DNA of 64,000 nt from Gnomoniopsis sp. IMI 355080. Its lineage: Eukaryota; Ascomycota; Sordariomycetes; Diaporthales; Gnomoniaceae. The stretch spans positions 1 through 64,000 of the forward strand of contig JAPEVC010000144.1 in NCBI GenBank assembly GCA_027946555.1, in the 5' to 3' direction. Shown here piece by piece: positions 46,874-56,290 of this stretch (position 1 is the first letter of the stretch; every line of letters begins with the position of its first letter). The notes below the pieces were generated by a model that ran no database searches, had not been told where the DNA came from, and saw only the letters and a program-made list of their open reading frames with translations. The position numbers and the translations under genes were made by a program.

Positions 46874-47017
46874 CAAGAGCACGAGCAACCTATGAAGGTC
46901 TTCCCCGACGAACGTCTTGCGGAACAGCAGATATTGAGGCCTGAGAAGGCGAATGCGGAACAAGAGGGCGAGCAACCTTCAAAGGTCTTACCAGATGTGG
47001 GTCTTGTAGACCAGCAA
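46874..47017 (+). repeat. Two 57-bp direct repeats, period 87 bp, in one reading frame
   Basis: Copy 1 (46874-46930) and copy 2 (46961-47017) both encode QExEQPxKVxPDxxLxxQQ-type peptides, offset by exactly 29 codons. Copy 1 begins 18 bases upstream of the ATG at 46892. Confidence 0.85.
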
Positions 47018-47329
47018 AATCCAGAGCCAAATAAGAATTATGATGCGGTCTATGTTCAGCGACGAAAGGAACGCGAAAGGCTCAGAAGGGCGGACAGGAA
47101 GCTTAAAGACTGGACTGCAGACCTGCGCGAGGACCAAGAGCCTCAAAACAATATCGGAGATTTGCACAAGCAGTTCGAGAGGCGGCAGGAATGTGTCGAG
47201 AAGCTTGAGGCTGAGCAAGAAGAGCTTCGCAAACAGGTCTCACATGCAAAGATGCGGGATAAGCTAGCGCAGCGTCGGATGACACTTAGGCCTGATGGGA
47301 AAACGACGGTGCTTGGAATGGAGCTGTAG
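46892..47329 (+). CDS. Unrecognised coiled-coil protein, first segment before an in-frame TAG
   Basis: 145 codons from the first ATG after the UBP3 stop; I do not recognise a family. The first 50 residues are a two-copy repeat, followed by a strongly charged coiled-coil region (YVQRRKERERLRRADRKLKD and QFERRQECVEKLEAEQEELR, then KQVSHAKMRD). The TAG at 47327-47329 ends the frame, but the same frame reopens immediately (LGPALEP) and continues as the 47351-48469 segment. The open frame also reaches back without a stop to the UBP3 TAG at 46808-46810. The true start, and whether this is one gene with the next segment, are uncertain; the 21-base gap leaves no room for an intron that would restore the frame. 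Composition is coding-like, with many acidic and basic residues and a conserved in-frame repeat. Confidence 0.55.
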   Translation: MKVFPDERLAEQQILRPEKANAEQEGEQPSKVLPDVGLVDQQNPEPNKNYDAVYVQRRKERERLRRADRKLKDWTADLREDQEPQNNIGDLHKQFERRQECVEKLEAEQEELRKQVSHAKMRDKLAQRRMTLRPDGKTTVLGMEL

Positions 47330-47350
47330 CTTGGGCCTGCACTGGAGCCT

Positions 47351-48469
47351 ATGCGTGGCCTGGTTACTGATAGTGCTGGTGTTGGAACGCATGCGCCAAA
47401 ACCCTCAGTCCTGGACACGTATAAAAAGGAGTTCAGTCTCGCAGAGGTGGTTCCTGCAAGCACGGATACAATTTCAACCACACCGAACAATCTGAAGGGA
47501 AGCAAATCGCCCGCGATGGCTCACCAGACGTGTATAATTCCTCTTCTTCCCGATGCTGCTGATGTGCTTGAACTTGAACACATGGCTGCAAAGTTGACTA
47601 ATGACGGCCATCGTGATAATAATGCCGCCAAGAGTGTCACAAGCCATGATCAGGTGACACCTGGCGATACCACTGGCGACATTGAACTTGAAGCAGGTGT
47701 CTCGAATTTCTCGCCAACACAACGGAAGGGCAACGCTGGACATGAGGGCACCCAGAATGATGTTGGGTATGCTGGAGCTGCAGTTTCAACTGGAACGCAC
47801 AGATTGCCCAAACAACTTCGGAGATTACAAATTCTGCTGGATCGACTGGGTAACGATGAGCAGGAGAAGCATATTGACACTGTGCTGCAAGATTATCAAG
47901 CTCTGTGCGACAAGGTTGACCAATTTCACAATATGAGAGCAGAACAACTTCTATCCGTGTGTTTTAGAACACGCACCGACCTTCAAAACCTCTACTACCG
48001 TCTCCTTCAACCGTACAGGTTCCTGGGATTCTGGCAGGATTGTGGGTTTAATCTGGACAGCAAAGATGCCTCCGAAAAATTCAGCGACGGTTCTGAGGAT
48101 GTTGACAAAGCAATCTCAAAGCTTCGCTCCGACGAAGAGCCCGAGCTAGGCCTCTCAGGGAGACCGCAGGGTGGCAGATGCCATTGGAACTTCTCGGTAG
48201 ACGGCATCTTCAGCGACTTCAACTTGGATCCAGAGCACCGCGTCGTGTTTGAGCTTCTTCATCTCCTCTGGAACGCAGTGGAAAGTACGGAAGCTTGGTT
48301 GAAACTTATAAAGCCCATTCATTGCAATCCAAAATTGAAGGAAGATCCGAAAGAGCAGAGTCGATCCAAAGAACAGAGTCGCTACTCAAAACTTACACAA
48401 GCGCAAGAACGCCTTGATTGCGTGCATGACTTTTACGTCCACCTTTTGGACGTCTTCGACGAAGTTTGA
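47351..48469 (+). CDS. Unrecognised fungal protein, second segment after an in-frame TAG
   Basis: 372 codons from the Met at 47351, in the same frame as the preceding segment and as UBP3 exon 5. No known domain was recognised. The first 150 residues are polar and disordered. The C-terminal 220 residues look globular and helical: LPKQLRRLQILLDRLGNDEQ, VLQDYQALCDKVDQFHNMRA, YYRLLQPYRFLGFWQDCGF, DPEHRVVFELLHLLWNAVES and LDCVHDFYVHLLDVFDEV, with many Leu/Trp/Phe at helix spacing. This is good evidence of a real protein. It may be a gene of its own, or the main part of a gene whose first part is 46892-47329. Downstream it converges with the DUF952 gene. Confidence 0.6.
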   Translation: MRGLVTDSAGVGTHAPKPSVLDTYKKEFSLAEVVPASTDTISTTPNNLKGSKSPAMAHQTCIIPLLPDAADVLELEHMAAKLTNDGHRDNNAAKSVTSHDQVTPGDTTGDIELEAGVSNFSPTQRKGNAGHEGTQNDVGYAGAAVSTGTHRLPKQLRRLQILLDRLGNDEQEKHIDTVLQDYQALCDKVDQFHNMRAEQLLSVCFRTRTDLQNLYYRLLQPYRFLGFWQDCGFNLDSKDASEKFSDGSEDVDKAISKLRSDEEPELGLSGRPQGGRCHWNFSVDGIFSDFNLDPEHRVVFELLHLLWNAVESTEAWLKLIKPIHCNPKLKEDPKEQSRSKEQSRYSKLTQAQERLDCVHDFYVHLLDVFDEV

Positions 48470-49013
48470 ATCAAAAACGAGGCAGCAGGGACGTGGAGAG
48501 GAGGCGGGCCAGCGAATCATTCACCTTTGAACAGTTTCTGTAGAAAATTTTTTGTATAGTGGCATAACGACCTCATATTCAATATTTGTTCATACAGTTA
48601 GCACGTGGGCGTAACATGTCCTCCGCGCTATATACTAAACTATAAGGAGTCACTCTTGCGCAATTCTCAGCTTGAAATACGCTCCTTTGGCACATGATAA
48701 GAACTAGCCATTGACTTGCATGTCTGTCCTTGACCTGTAGAATCGCAAGCTTTGATCATGGTTATTGAGCAACAGTGGTAGTGTTCGGCCTGGAGCATCT
48801 CTGCATAGATTCACCTCATACGTCAGGGACTTGATGTTGACTGTGGGTACCCTCCGTGTCCACAGGCTTCCCTTCGTTCCCAGATGCATCAGCGATGCCC
48901 CCGGAGAGTACAGAACACCCAAGACATGTCTGATATTCCGCCCACGCCCATCACTCGAAATTTGCCGCAAGCAGCACCCATCCACGGTCGGCACAGTACA
49001 TACGACGCTCATC
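48470..49013. other. Intergenic, convergent 3' ends
   Basis: AT-rich 3' sequence between the 47351-48469 frame (+) and the DUF952 gene (-). Nothing else was recognised. Confidence 0.55.
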
Positions 49014-49601
49014 TCACTCCAGCCAGCTTGACGCAGCAAACACATCCTTCCACTCCTGCTCTGCGCTCGTCCTCTCGAACTTTTCCACGGAATCGGTCTC
49101 TGCCGCACCGAAGCTCCCGTACAGATGCGGGCAGCCGTCGTTGTCGTTGGGCGGGTCATCCCATTTTGAAATGGAAGAGATGGGCTCGTAGCGGATCTTT
49201 ATGAGCCAGAGGGTAGTGTGGGAAGCGAAGAAGAGGGAGGCTGTAATGGGAATCTATGTGCGAATCGTTAGAAGGTCGGCCTACAGGAAGAAAGTGGGTC
49301 CGCTCGTTCGCCCGAGAGAGGCGTGGTCAATGAGGTGGGGCGAGGCGAGTCCTGAAATGGAACAATTGCGAGCAGATGAAGCATTTCCAAGTGAGAAACA
49401 GCAGTTCCGCATGGGATGTGGCAGGTTGGTTGAATCACATGCTGCGCACGGGAGCAGACGTACCTGTGAAGCTGTGCTCAAGTGGATGAAGCCATCAGCC
49501 TGGTCAAGCTCCGATGGCGGGAAAATTATCGGAATGGGCGAGGGCGGTTCCAAGTCAATGATCTTGTAGACATACTTGGGAAGGGTTTTTGGTGCAGGCA
49601 T
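49014..49601 (-). CDS. DUF952 family protein
   Basis: Two exons, 49601-49464 and 49253-49014, with a 210-bp intron (GTACGT/TAG) give 125 residues. The first exon encodes PKYVYKIIDLEPP and SELDQADGFIHLSTASQ, the hallmark DGFIHLST of DUF952. The second continues IPITASLFFASHTTLWLIKI, then CPHLYGSFGAAETDSVEKFE and a C-terminal Trp-containing WKDVFAASSWLE, exactly the order of the family. Function is not established; the fold is related to ADP-ribosyltransferase-like domains, but no activity can be claimed. The intron is longer than most here and contains open frame, so unspliced RNA would give a different C-terminus. This gene is easy to miss because neither exon is a long ORF. Confidence 0.88.
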
Positions 49602-50060
49602 GTTGGATGTGATGTGGACAGTGAGTATGTGGAATGGGAGCGCAACGAATTTAAGAGGCGCAGATTCAAAATTTCGGTGCTGTGTGTTTTTGAGGATCGG
49701 ATAAGTGTGGCCCAAGCATTGCGGGTTGTGATTTGGGTCAGCCTTTACCTCAAGAAAGATCAACATCCAACTCCTAAAAGTATCATAGCAGGCGTGACTC
49801 TATGTGTTTGCAAGAAATCCGACTGCTGATTATGCAAGGCTTTCATTATGACTGATCGTCCGCAGTTTTGCTATGCCAAATTGGCTAAGATCAATGTTTC
49901 AAAAGCTGCCCTCCAAGCCCATAACTCCGTTGTTTGTGGATGGCGGCAATATGTAGCCGCCATCTGTATACCTGAGAATATGATTCATGATTTGCCTTCA
50001 GTGCACCTCGTGTCTGATGCCAATTTCCATCGACAGTTCCAGATTCCATTACCAAGACCT
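49602..50060. other. Intergenic between DUF952 and NUP85 genes
   Basis: Short region holding the DUF952 promoter and NUP85 3' UTR. Nothing else was seen. Confidence 0.5.
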
Positions 50061-53000
50061 TCACAACAACATTCCACCATCTGCCTCAAGAACCCACAGC
50101 TTGGCCAAATCTTTGGTCAGCCCGAGCCGCAGTATCCGCAGCATGTTCTCTACACTCGTCGAGTAGTCCAGACCAGATCTCCAGTCCCAACCTCTCTTGG
50201 TATTGGACTTGGGCGCCGCTGGCGGGCCTCCTCCCGCTACAGACCTGTGCAGCTGCGACGCGAGCATCGATGTGCCGGACATGACCATGGAGCCAGGGCT
50301 GGTCTTCTTCATCAGGTCTGCGGGGGTCGATCCCTTAAGCAATGCCGGCGCAGATGCCAGCACGAGCTGGAAAAAGTCCTGGCATGTCTCGTAGACTTTT
50401 CCGCCAATGCTTTGAATGTCCTCAACTGTCTTGAACAGGATATCGAGCTGGTCTAGGGAGAGTAGGGGAGATGCGCCATGGTTTTGATGGCTCTGGTTGA
50501 CAAACACAAGCATCTCGCCCAAAAGGGCGAGAATGAAATCCTCTCCAACGATAGCATCACGAGTCGAGTCGTACAGCCCACCGCGGATGTTGTCGTCCGC
50601 AGACGCAATGACGATGGTAAGCGCTGTCGCCGCTGACTTGTATCGGCGAGCCAGTGGCAGCGATTCGTCGTCGCGAATCTCGTAGCACTTTCGCAACGTC
50701 GCGTACCCGGCAAGCATTTTGCCGAGCAGTTCCGCGGCTTCAAGGTCTTGCTTGGCAAGCTCCTGTAGGGTGGTATTTCGTTGCTTCAGAAGCTGGCGAA
50801 GGTGGTCGTCCAGCTCGGCGGTCGGTGGGTATGCGGCAGACTGGATGAGGCAGTACGCGATGAGGAAGTGCATGACATCCCGCACCTTGCCTGGTCGGTG
50901 CGCAAGGGCGTAGTACCACATTGCTTCGCCGTAGCGGAAACAGGTTTCCTTGAGTATATCGCCGAAGCGCTGTGACTTGTTAGGGCATAATCCAAAGCAG
51001 CGGTAACTTACAGGAAAACTTACTTCTGCAACTTGCTCGGCGAATTGAATCATACCGAGGTCGTTAAGCAACCGCCACACCTTATCGACCATCTCGCCGG
51101 ACTCAACGTTGATTTCCTGGAGAATGTTCTCCACCAGCTCACCGACGGTCTCTTCTGACCGCTGCGGCGAGTCCATGCGACCCAGGACATGTATTGCAAT
51201 CTCCCATCCATCCCTCTTCGCACTGTACCTCTCCTTGACTGAAGACATGTCGTAGTTGGCCAACTCCTGTGCGTACTGGATGAGTGTGTTGTCCTTGATA
51301 CCGTCCGCCTCGTCCGGATCTTGCGGGTTTACGCCAAGAACCTCTAGATCGTCCATATCCAGGTCGTCAAAAGCGTAGAGGGCTGAGGGTTGGTGCTGCG
51401 GCAGCCAGCGGCCCAAAGATGCTATCTCGGCCACCGCTGCAGCTACTGGCAGCGACCATGTTCGCAGCATAGCAATGAGTCCTTTTGTATTGTCCTCAAA
51501 AACACAAGCCATTCCGACCTCCACTGGATTTAAGACATTGAAATGAAACCCAGATCCAATCGCCGCCCGGAGAGCGCGAGCAAGACGCTCCATGTACCCG
51601 TCAGCACCATTGTTCTGCGAGGCCAAAACGAGGTCCTGGGATATCGGAATAGAGGTCTTGTCGCCGCGTGTCTCGTCCCACCATCCAAACAGACCAATTG
51701 TCGCCTCGCACCAGTCCTGGGCAGTCTCGAAAATAACATCAGGAGCACCCAGCGCGATTTCGAAGATAACGTTTAGGTTTTCGTATATGTCCCAAGGCAC
51801 TTGGCTCTCGGCCTTGCGAGCCGCCGCGGTAAGAGACTGGTGACCCTCCGTCGACTCAATATCAAAATCCATCGCGTTCTTGCCTTCGGCAAAACGCCTC
51901 AGCTGCTCAAGTTTTGCCCGAGCCTTGATGCGGAAGAGGGTCCAGTCACTGTTCCAGATCTCCCAGATCCCCTTCTTGGCTGGACACTCGTCGAGCATGG
52001 CACATGTCTCCTCTGCCGCTCGCCGCACATTCTCAAGTGCACGACCCGTGTACTCTAATTCGCCTCGACGGTTGGTCTTGATCTTCTCCCAGCCCGCATT
52101 CATGAGAAGGCTTTGCGCAGCAGAGACCTGACCTCGCAGAAGGGCCATGCAGACTGTGGGCCAGAACATGCTATGGCTGGCAGGGCAGGGTTTGCATCGG
52201 AGCACTTCTTGCACTTGGTTGGGATAGGGATTATGGTTCTCGGAAAGCCAGCGGAAAAGTGTCTCAGGTAAGGGCTCGGTCATCTTGCCATCGTCGCCTG
52301 TGCGTGTATGGTGTATCTGGAGAGCGAGTGTAGCCAGAAAGGTTGCCTTCTCGAATGGTGTGGCTTGTGGTGAGGGCCCCATTTCCGCAGCGTGCTCTTC
52401 GGACTGCAACGGCAAAGCATCAACATACTGCTTCCAGAGGCCGGTGAGCTGTCCCGTGACGGCGGCCAGCGTTTCGTCGAGTCTCTCATCATCCTCCTCG
52501 GGCCCAACACCATCCTTATACAGCCGTTCGATGAGCTTCTCGGTGTCGAGTATAAGCTCTGGCGGTTCTGAGATGGTTGCATACTCAGACTGGCTGATTA
52601 TATCCTGGGCGTAGGAAGCAAATCGGAATGACTGGCGCCGCACGCCTGCACGATTGGCGGTCGCTCGAAATATGCCCTCGGCCTCCTTGAAGACGCGCTC
52701 GTCGGCAGCTGGCGTATTGAGCATCATGAGATCTGATACGTCGCCGGCTTCGTAGTCTTCGTATCCGCCATTCTGCTCCATATCGAGCCACATGTCGCCT
52801 TCAGCATCCGCATCCGCATCCTCCTCGTCGCCAGAGTATTCGCCGAAGTCCTCCATGAAAGCCTTTGCCGAGCGATTCCTTGTTGGTTGTGCCTCATCAT
52901 CATCCTCATACTCTGCGTCTTCTTCCTCGTCTTCCTCATCGTCCTCCTCATCACCGTAGTCCACCTGGAAGGAGCCGGTAGCCTGCCTCCTGGGTGCTTG

Positions 53001-53468
53001 GCCATCCTCTTGCTCGTCTTCATCGTCGACAACCTCCTCCCTCAGTCGCGAGGGCTGTCGAGCTTGACCAGAGCGCAAGGATCGACCAAGGGGCGTGTTT
53101 GGTTTCGGTTTTGGGGCGAAGAGGGTCTTGGGCGGCTTAGACGAGAAAGGATTGCCTCCCTTTGGAGCAGAGCTTGTAGTCGCAAAAGGGTTTTTGACTG
53201 GCGGCGTCTTTCCATCGAGGCCACTCAAAGCAAAGGGGTTCGATTTCTGGGTGGCACTAGCACCAACAGCCTTCATCAGAGAGCTTCCCATGAAGGAAGC
53301 TGTGGGGGCACCAGCAGGAGTGCTGCTCGCATGTTCAGCGGGGGCGGGACCCGCAGGTGTCGAGGAAGGCGGGTTGCCAGACTTGAAGGCGCCGGAGCCA
53401 TGGCTCTTGTAGTCGGGTGTGGAGGGAAAAAGTTCTTCGTCGTCGTCATCGGGAACCCTGAAGGACAT
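50061..53468 (-). CDS. NUP85: Nucleoporin Nup85-type, Y-complex subunit
   Basis: Two exons, 53468-51024 and 50969-50061, with a 54-bp intron (GTAAGT/CAG) give 1117 residues. The first 240 residues are disordered and acidic with NPF repeats (SNPFALSG, KNPFATTS, GNPFSS) and long Asp/Glu runs. From about residue 250 the protein is almost entirely alpha-helical (EAEGIFRATANRAGVRRQSF, LFRWLSENHNPYPNQVQEVL, RGQVSAAQSLLMNAGW, WYYALAHRPGKVRDVMHFLI), the ACE1 fold expected of Nup85. Known role: scaffold of the Nup84/Nup107 Y-complex in the nuclear pore. Assignment rests on overall pattern and length, so another ACE1 nucleoporin is the main alternative. The intron length is a multiple of three without stops, so retention would insert 18 residues after EQVAE. 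Confidence 0.85.
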   Translation of the reverse strand: MSFRVPDDDDEELFPSTPDYKSHGSGAFKSGNPPSSTPAGPAPAEHASSTPAGAPTASFMGSSLMKAVGASATQKSNPFALSGLDGKTPPVKNPFATTSSAPKGGNPFSSKPPKTLFAPKPKPNTPLGRSLRSGQARQPSRLREEVVDDEDEQEDGQAPRRQATGSFQVDYGDEEDDEEDEEEDAEYEDDDEAQPTRNRSAKAFMEDFGEYSGDEEDADADAEGDMWLDMEQNGGYEDYEAGDVSDLMMLNTPAADERVFKEAEGIFRATANRAGVRRQSFRFASYAQDIISQSEYATISEPPELILDTEKLIERLYKDGVGPEEDDERLDETLAAVTGQLTGLWKQYVDALPLQSEEHAAEMGPSPQATPFEKATFLATLALQIHHTRTGDDGKMTEPLPETLFRWLSENHNPYPNQVQEVLRCKPCPASHSMFWPTVCMALLRGQVSAAQSLLMNAGWEKIKTNRRGELEYTGRALENVRRAAEETCAMLDECPAKKGIWEIWNSDWTLFRIKARAKLEQLRRFAEGKNAMDFDIESTEGHQSLTAAARKAESQVPWDIYENLNVIFEIALGAPDVIFETAQDWCEATIGLFGWWDETRGDKTSIPISQDLVLASQNNGADGYMERLARALRAAIGSGFHFNVLNPVEVGMACVFEDNTKGLIAMLRTWSLPVAAAVAEIASLGRWLPQHQPSALYAFDDLDMDDLEVLGVNPQDPDEADGIKDNTLIQYAQELANYDMSSVKERYSAKRDGWEIAIHVLGRMDSPQRSEETVGELVENILQEINVESGEMVDKVWRLLNDLGMIQFAEQVAEVSFPVSYRCFGLCPNKSQRFGDILKETCFRYGEAMWYYALAHRPGKVRDVMHFLIAYCLIQSAAYPPTAELDDHLRQLLKQRNTTLQELAKQDLEAAELLGKMLAGYATLRKCYEIRDDESLPLARRYKSAATALTIVIASADDNIRGGLYDSTRDAIVGEDFILALLGEMLVFVNQSHQNHGASPLLSLDQLDILFKTVEDIQSIGGKVYETCQDFFQLVLASAPALLKGSTPADLMKKTSPGSMVMSGTSMLASQLHRSVAGGGPPAAPKSNTKRGWDWRSGLDYSTSVENMLRILRLGLTKDLAKLWVLEADGGMLL

Positions 53469-54324
53469 TTTGACGGCGAGGTGGGGTCACCTAACGGTAC
53501 AATAATCGCAGGTGTTGATATCAAACGGGTATCTGGCAGTGTAAGGGAGTTCAGCGTGGGCAATGCTGACAAGTGGAAGCTGAAGTAGGCCTCGCACTTC
53601 TTCCGTTTGCCTCTTTATGCGAGTCGTGTGTTGTCGAGATTCAGGAGAGTTCTGGCGTGGGTGGAAAGCTTGAGGCAGCTCTGTTGCGCTTGGAGGTTTG
53701 TTGCGCCCCGACGCGACGGGATTCTCACTCTGCAGCTGCGCGACTCTAGCGTCGGCTGGTCCCGAGGCACGGACCAGGTACATAGCTACATGAACGTCTC
53801 CACTTTTCACAATATCCCTGCCAGTCCCATGCCCACCAACCTCATCCTCCAATGTCTGCACTCAATCCGTCGTTTTGCTTGGGTCGTGTGCGATTACCTG
53901 AGTACTTTTTAACAATTTCAAGACTACAGCAGATATGCTGAAATGAGTCCATCTGCAATTACAGAATAATATCAATTGAAGTAACGTAATCTAGAGTATC
54001 CTTGTTACCAGACATTGAGGAACGAGGATTCTTTATTGGTCTGGGATTCTCAAAGACTATGTGAAAGATACTTTGATTGAAAATAGCTACCCAGGTGGCG
54101 TATTCATTGTCATAACGGGACGTCGAACAGATTAATGTTCGAGGTCAAAGAGCGCTGACAGGACCTACTACCTAAAAATAATACATGTGTCCCAAGTTGA
54201 AGGCCAAGATTTGTTATATTATACAAGTCAACTGCTCTGATTTGGCACTTCGGGCCACCCAAACTACTTACGTAGCCATCTTATCCTACCCAAGACCAAC
54301 AATTTTACCAAGGCAAAACTGAAA
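53469..54324. promoter_or_regulatory. Divergent region NUP85 / orphan gene
   Basis: The half toward the orphan (about 53920-54320) is clearly AT-richer than the neighbouring housekeeping DNA. No specific regulatory motif was recognised. Confidence 0.4.
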
Positions 54325-55213
54325 ATGACCGGACAACCCTTCTACTACCAGCCACCGAGGGCTGTATTACCTCCTAATCTATTTCTCTACAGTGACTACT
54401 CCTACCCATTACACGACTACTGGGGATCTCACTATCAAGATGTGATGGATGAAGATTTGTACAGTCCAGAATCAAATTACGAAGAAGTGGACCCAATGAG
54501 CAACTACGTTGAGTATGGTGATGATTACATCAATGCGGGGCCTATTTCCTTCCCAAACGAAGAGGAGTACTGCCCATCTACGCAAGAGATGGTTCATGCT
54601 CAGAACATGGTACAAACAATATGTCCTTCTGACCTCCTCCTTGGTCACCAAGAGTCAGACAACTGCCAATCAACTCAGGTCAATTCACCAATGCAAGACG
54701 CGTTGGTTGACACCCATCTCAAAACAATTGACGACAAGAAGCGACTAGAAATCCAACCTTGCCAGGCCGAGACCACATGTCAGGGACTTTACCAACCGCT
54801 TCCCTCACAAGCAAGTATCAATCATGAGTATTTCTCTTCTGAACTTGAACATGAATTGAATTTGATGTCTGAGCAAGTAACTGATACCCCTAGCTCGCCC
54901 TTTTCCGTCCAAAGCTTCACCCAAAATTGCAGGTCAAGTAAGTCCAGTCGCCTCCAGTTGCGTAGAGTAATAGAATGGGAAGCGTTCTCAATCCCCAAAG
55001 AGGGGTCATGCAGAGGTGAAATCTATTAGCTCTCCTCGAGGCGTCGTTCTTGATGATACAGATGTTGATTTATTGGCAGCGGACCGTATTGTGACCGAGG
55101 ACAGACTCGTCTGCCAATTTGACCACGACAAAGCTGCCACAGGCCAAAGAAAGCATGCAAATAGGATAGTTGAGTTCTTAATTGTAAATTTTGCGTCTTC
55201 AAGATCCCAGTAA
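54325..55213 (+). CDS. Two-exon orphan gene, function unknown
   Basis: Predicted exons 54325-54937 and 55014-55213, joined across a 76-bp intron with GTAAGT donor and TGCAG acceptor, give 270 residues; without splicing the frame stops at 55029. I recognise no domain. Exon 1 is Tyr/Asp/Glu/Pro-rich and probably disordered (YSPESNYEEVDPMSNYVEYG). Exon 2 encodes a more compact charged piece (VVLDDTDVDLLAADRIVTED, HANRIVEFLIVNFASS). The codon mix is more AT-biased than that of neighbouring genes, and the surroundings are AT-rich. The short acidic N-terminal part and small basic/hydrophobic tail would suit a regulatory or effector-like protein, but there is no signal peptide, so this is speculation. 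It may be lineage-specific. Confidence 0.5.
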
Positions 55214-56290
55214 GAGGCTATTTCCTGAGTGAGTCCCGAGGTCTGCTCGAAGTCTTTCAGCCGCCTTTATCTCCTCAGATCCTCGCGCGCCTGGCCTTTG
55301 CCGTAGTCGGGTATCGTCGTATGGGCATTCACATGGGTGGTGGCTTATATCATAGCCGATGGTATTGGCAGAAGCCTGAATATCATGCACGCCCTTCACC
55401 CTCAATAGCCGACACCCAACGCACGCCAACACAAGTGCCCAAGCCTGACTACCAGCAAGTCGAGTGCGACGCCAGCATAGCTAGGCAATCCTCTTGCCAA
55501 GAATGCGCCCGAGCCAGTGGAATCCGGCGTCCCACATCCACGAGTCCTGCACCGTCCATACAAGGAATACAACGCCATGGTCTCAAGTGAAACAACGGAC
55601 CCTTCCCGCCTCTCACGCATCATTTCATCAGATCAACCAGGATAAAATCATTGATTGCCCTTGCTGTGACGGAATGATCGACCTCCATCCCACACGGTCA
55701 AAGGTGACAAGCAATGAGTAATGTAAAGCAAATAGATATTCGTGGTATATGCTCCATTCTCGCACATAAACAAAGAAGAATTCATTCCTGAGCGCAAACT
55801 CGGACTGCTCAATGCTGGCTTCACGTTCTGTCGCCGATAGATGCCTTGCCCTCGATCCAGTAAACGCCCGACGCCGTGCATTGGTTTTCAAGGACCCCTT
55901 TTCGCCTGGTGCGCCATGTCATGCTGCGCTGCAATTATTTCCACGGGCTTTGATAGTACCGCTCGAGCTGGTATGTGTGCGCTCCTTCGGCCGGCACCGG
56001 TATCAGTACCTTTTCAAAGTCGTCCGGGCCTCATCTCCAAGGACTACACTCGAATGCGCCCTGTCAATCAGGCGTTGTTCATACGGAAATGAGTTTGTCT
56101 CCCCCAACGTTGTGTATAGTAGAGTCGCAGGTTTTATCGTGTGTTCGTGTTATGTTGCTCGAAGAGCGCATAGAGACTGGCAGTCTGATGTGCAATTGAG
56201 GCCAGACCAGACGTGACCATGCAGCTGGCGAGCTTGCATTCGTGCAGTGCGTCCGGTGGTTTTCGTTCTCCCAAGTGTCGGTTGCGTATT
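55214..56290. other. Intergenic, convergent side of ICE2
   Basis: Overlapping short frames on both strands, none with recognisable features. Contains the 3' regions of the orphan and ICE2 genes. Confidence 0.45.
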
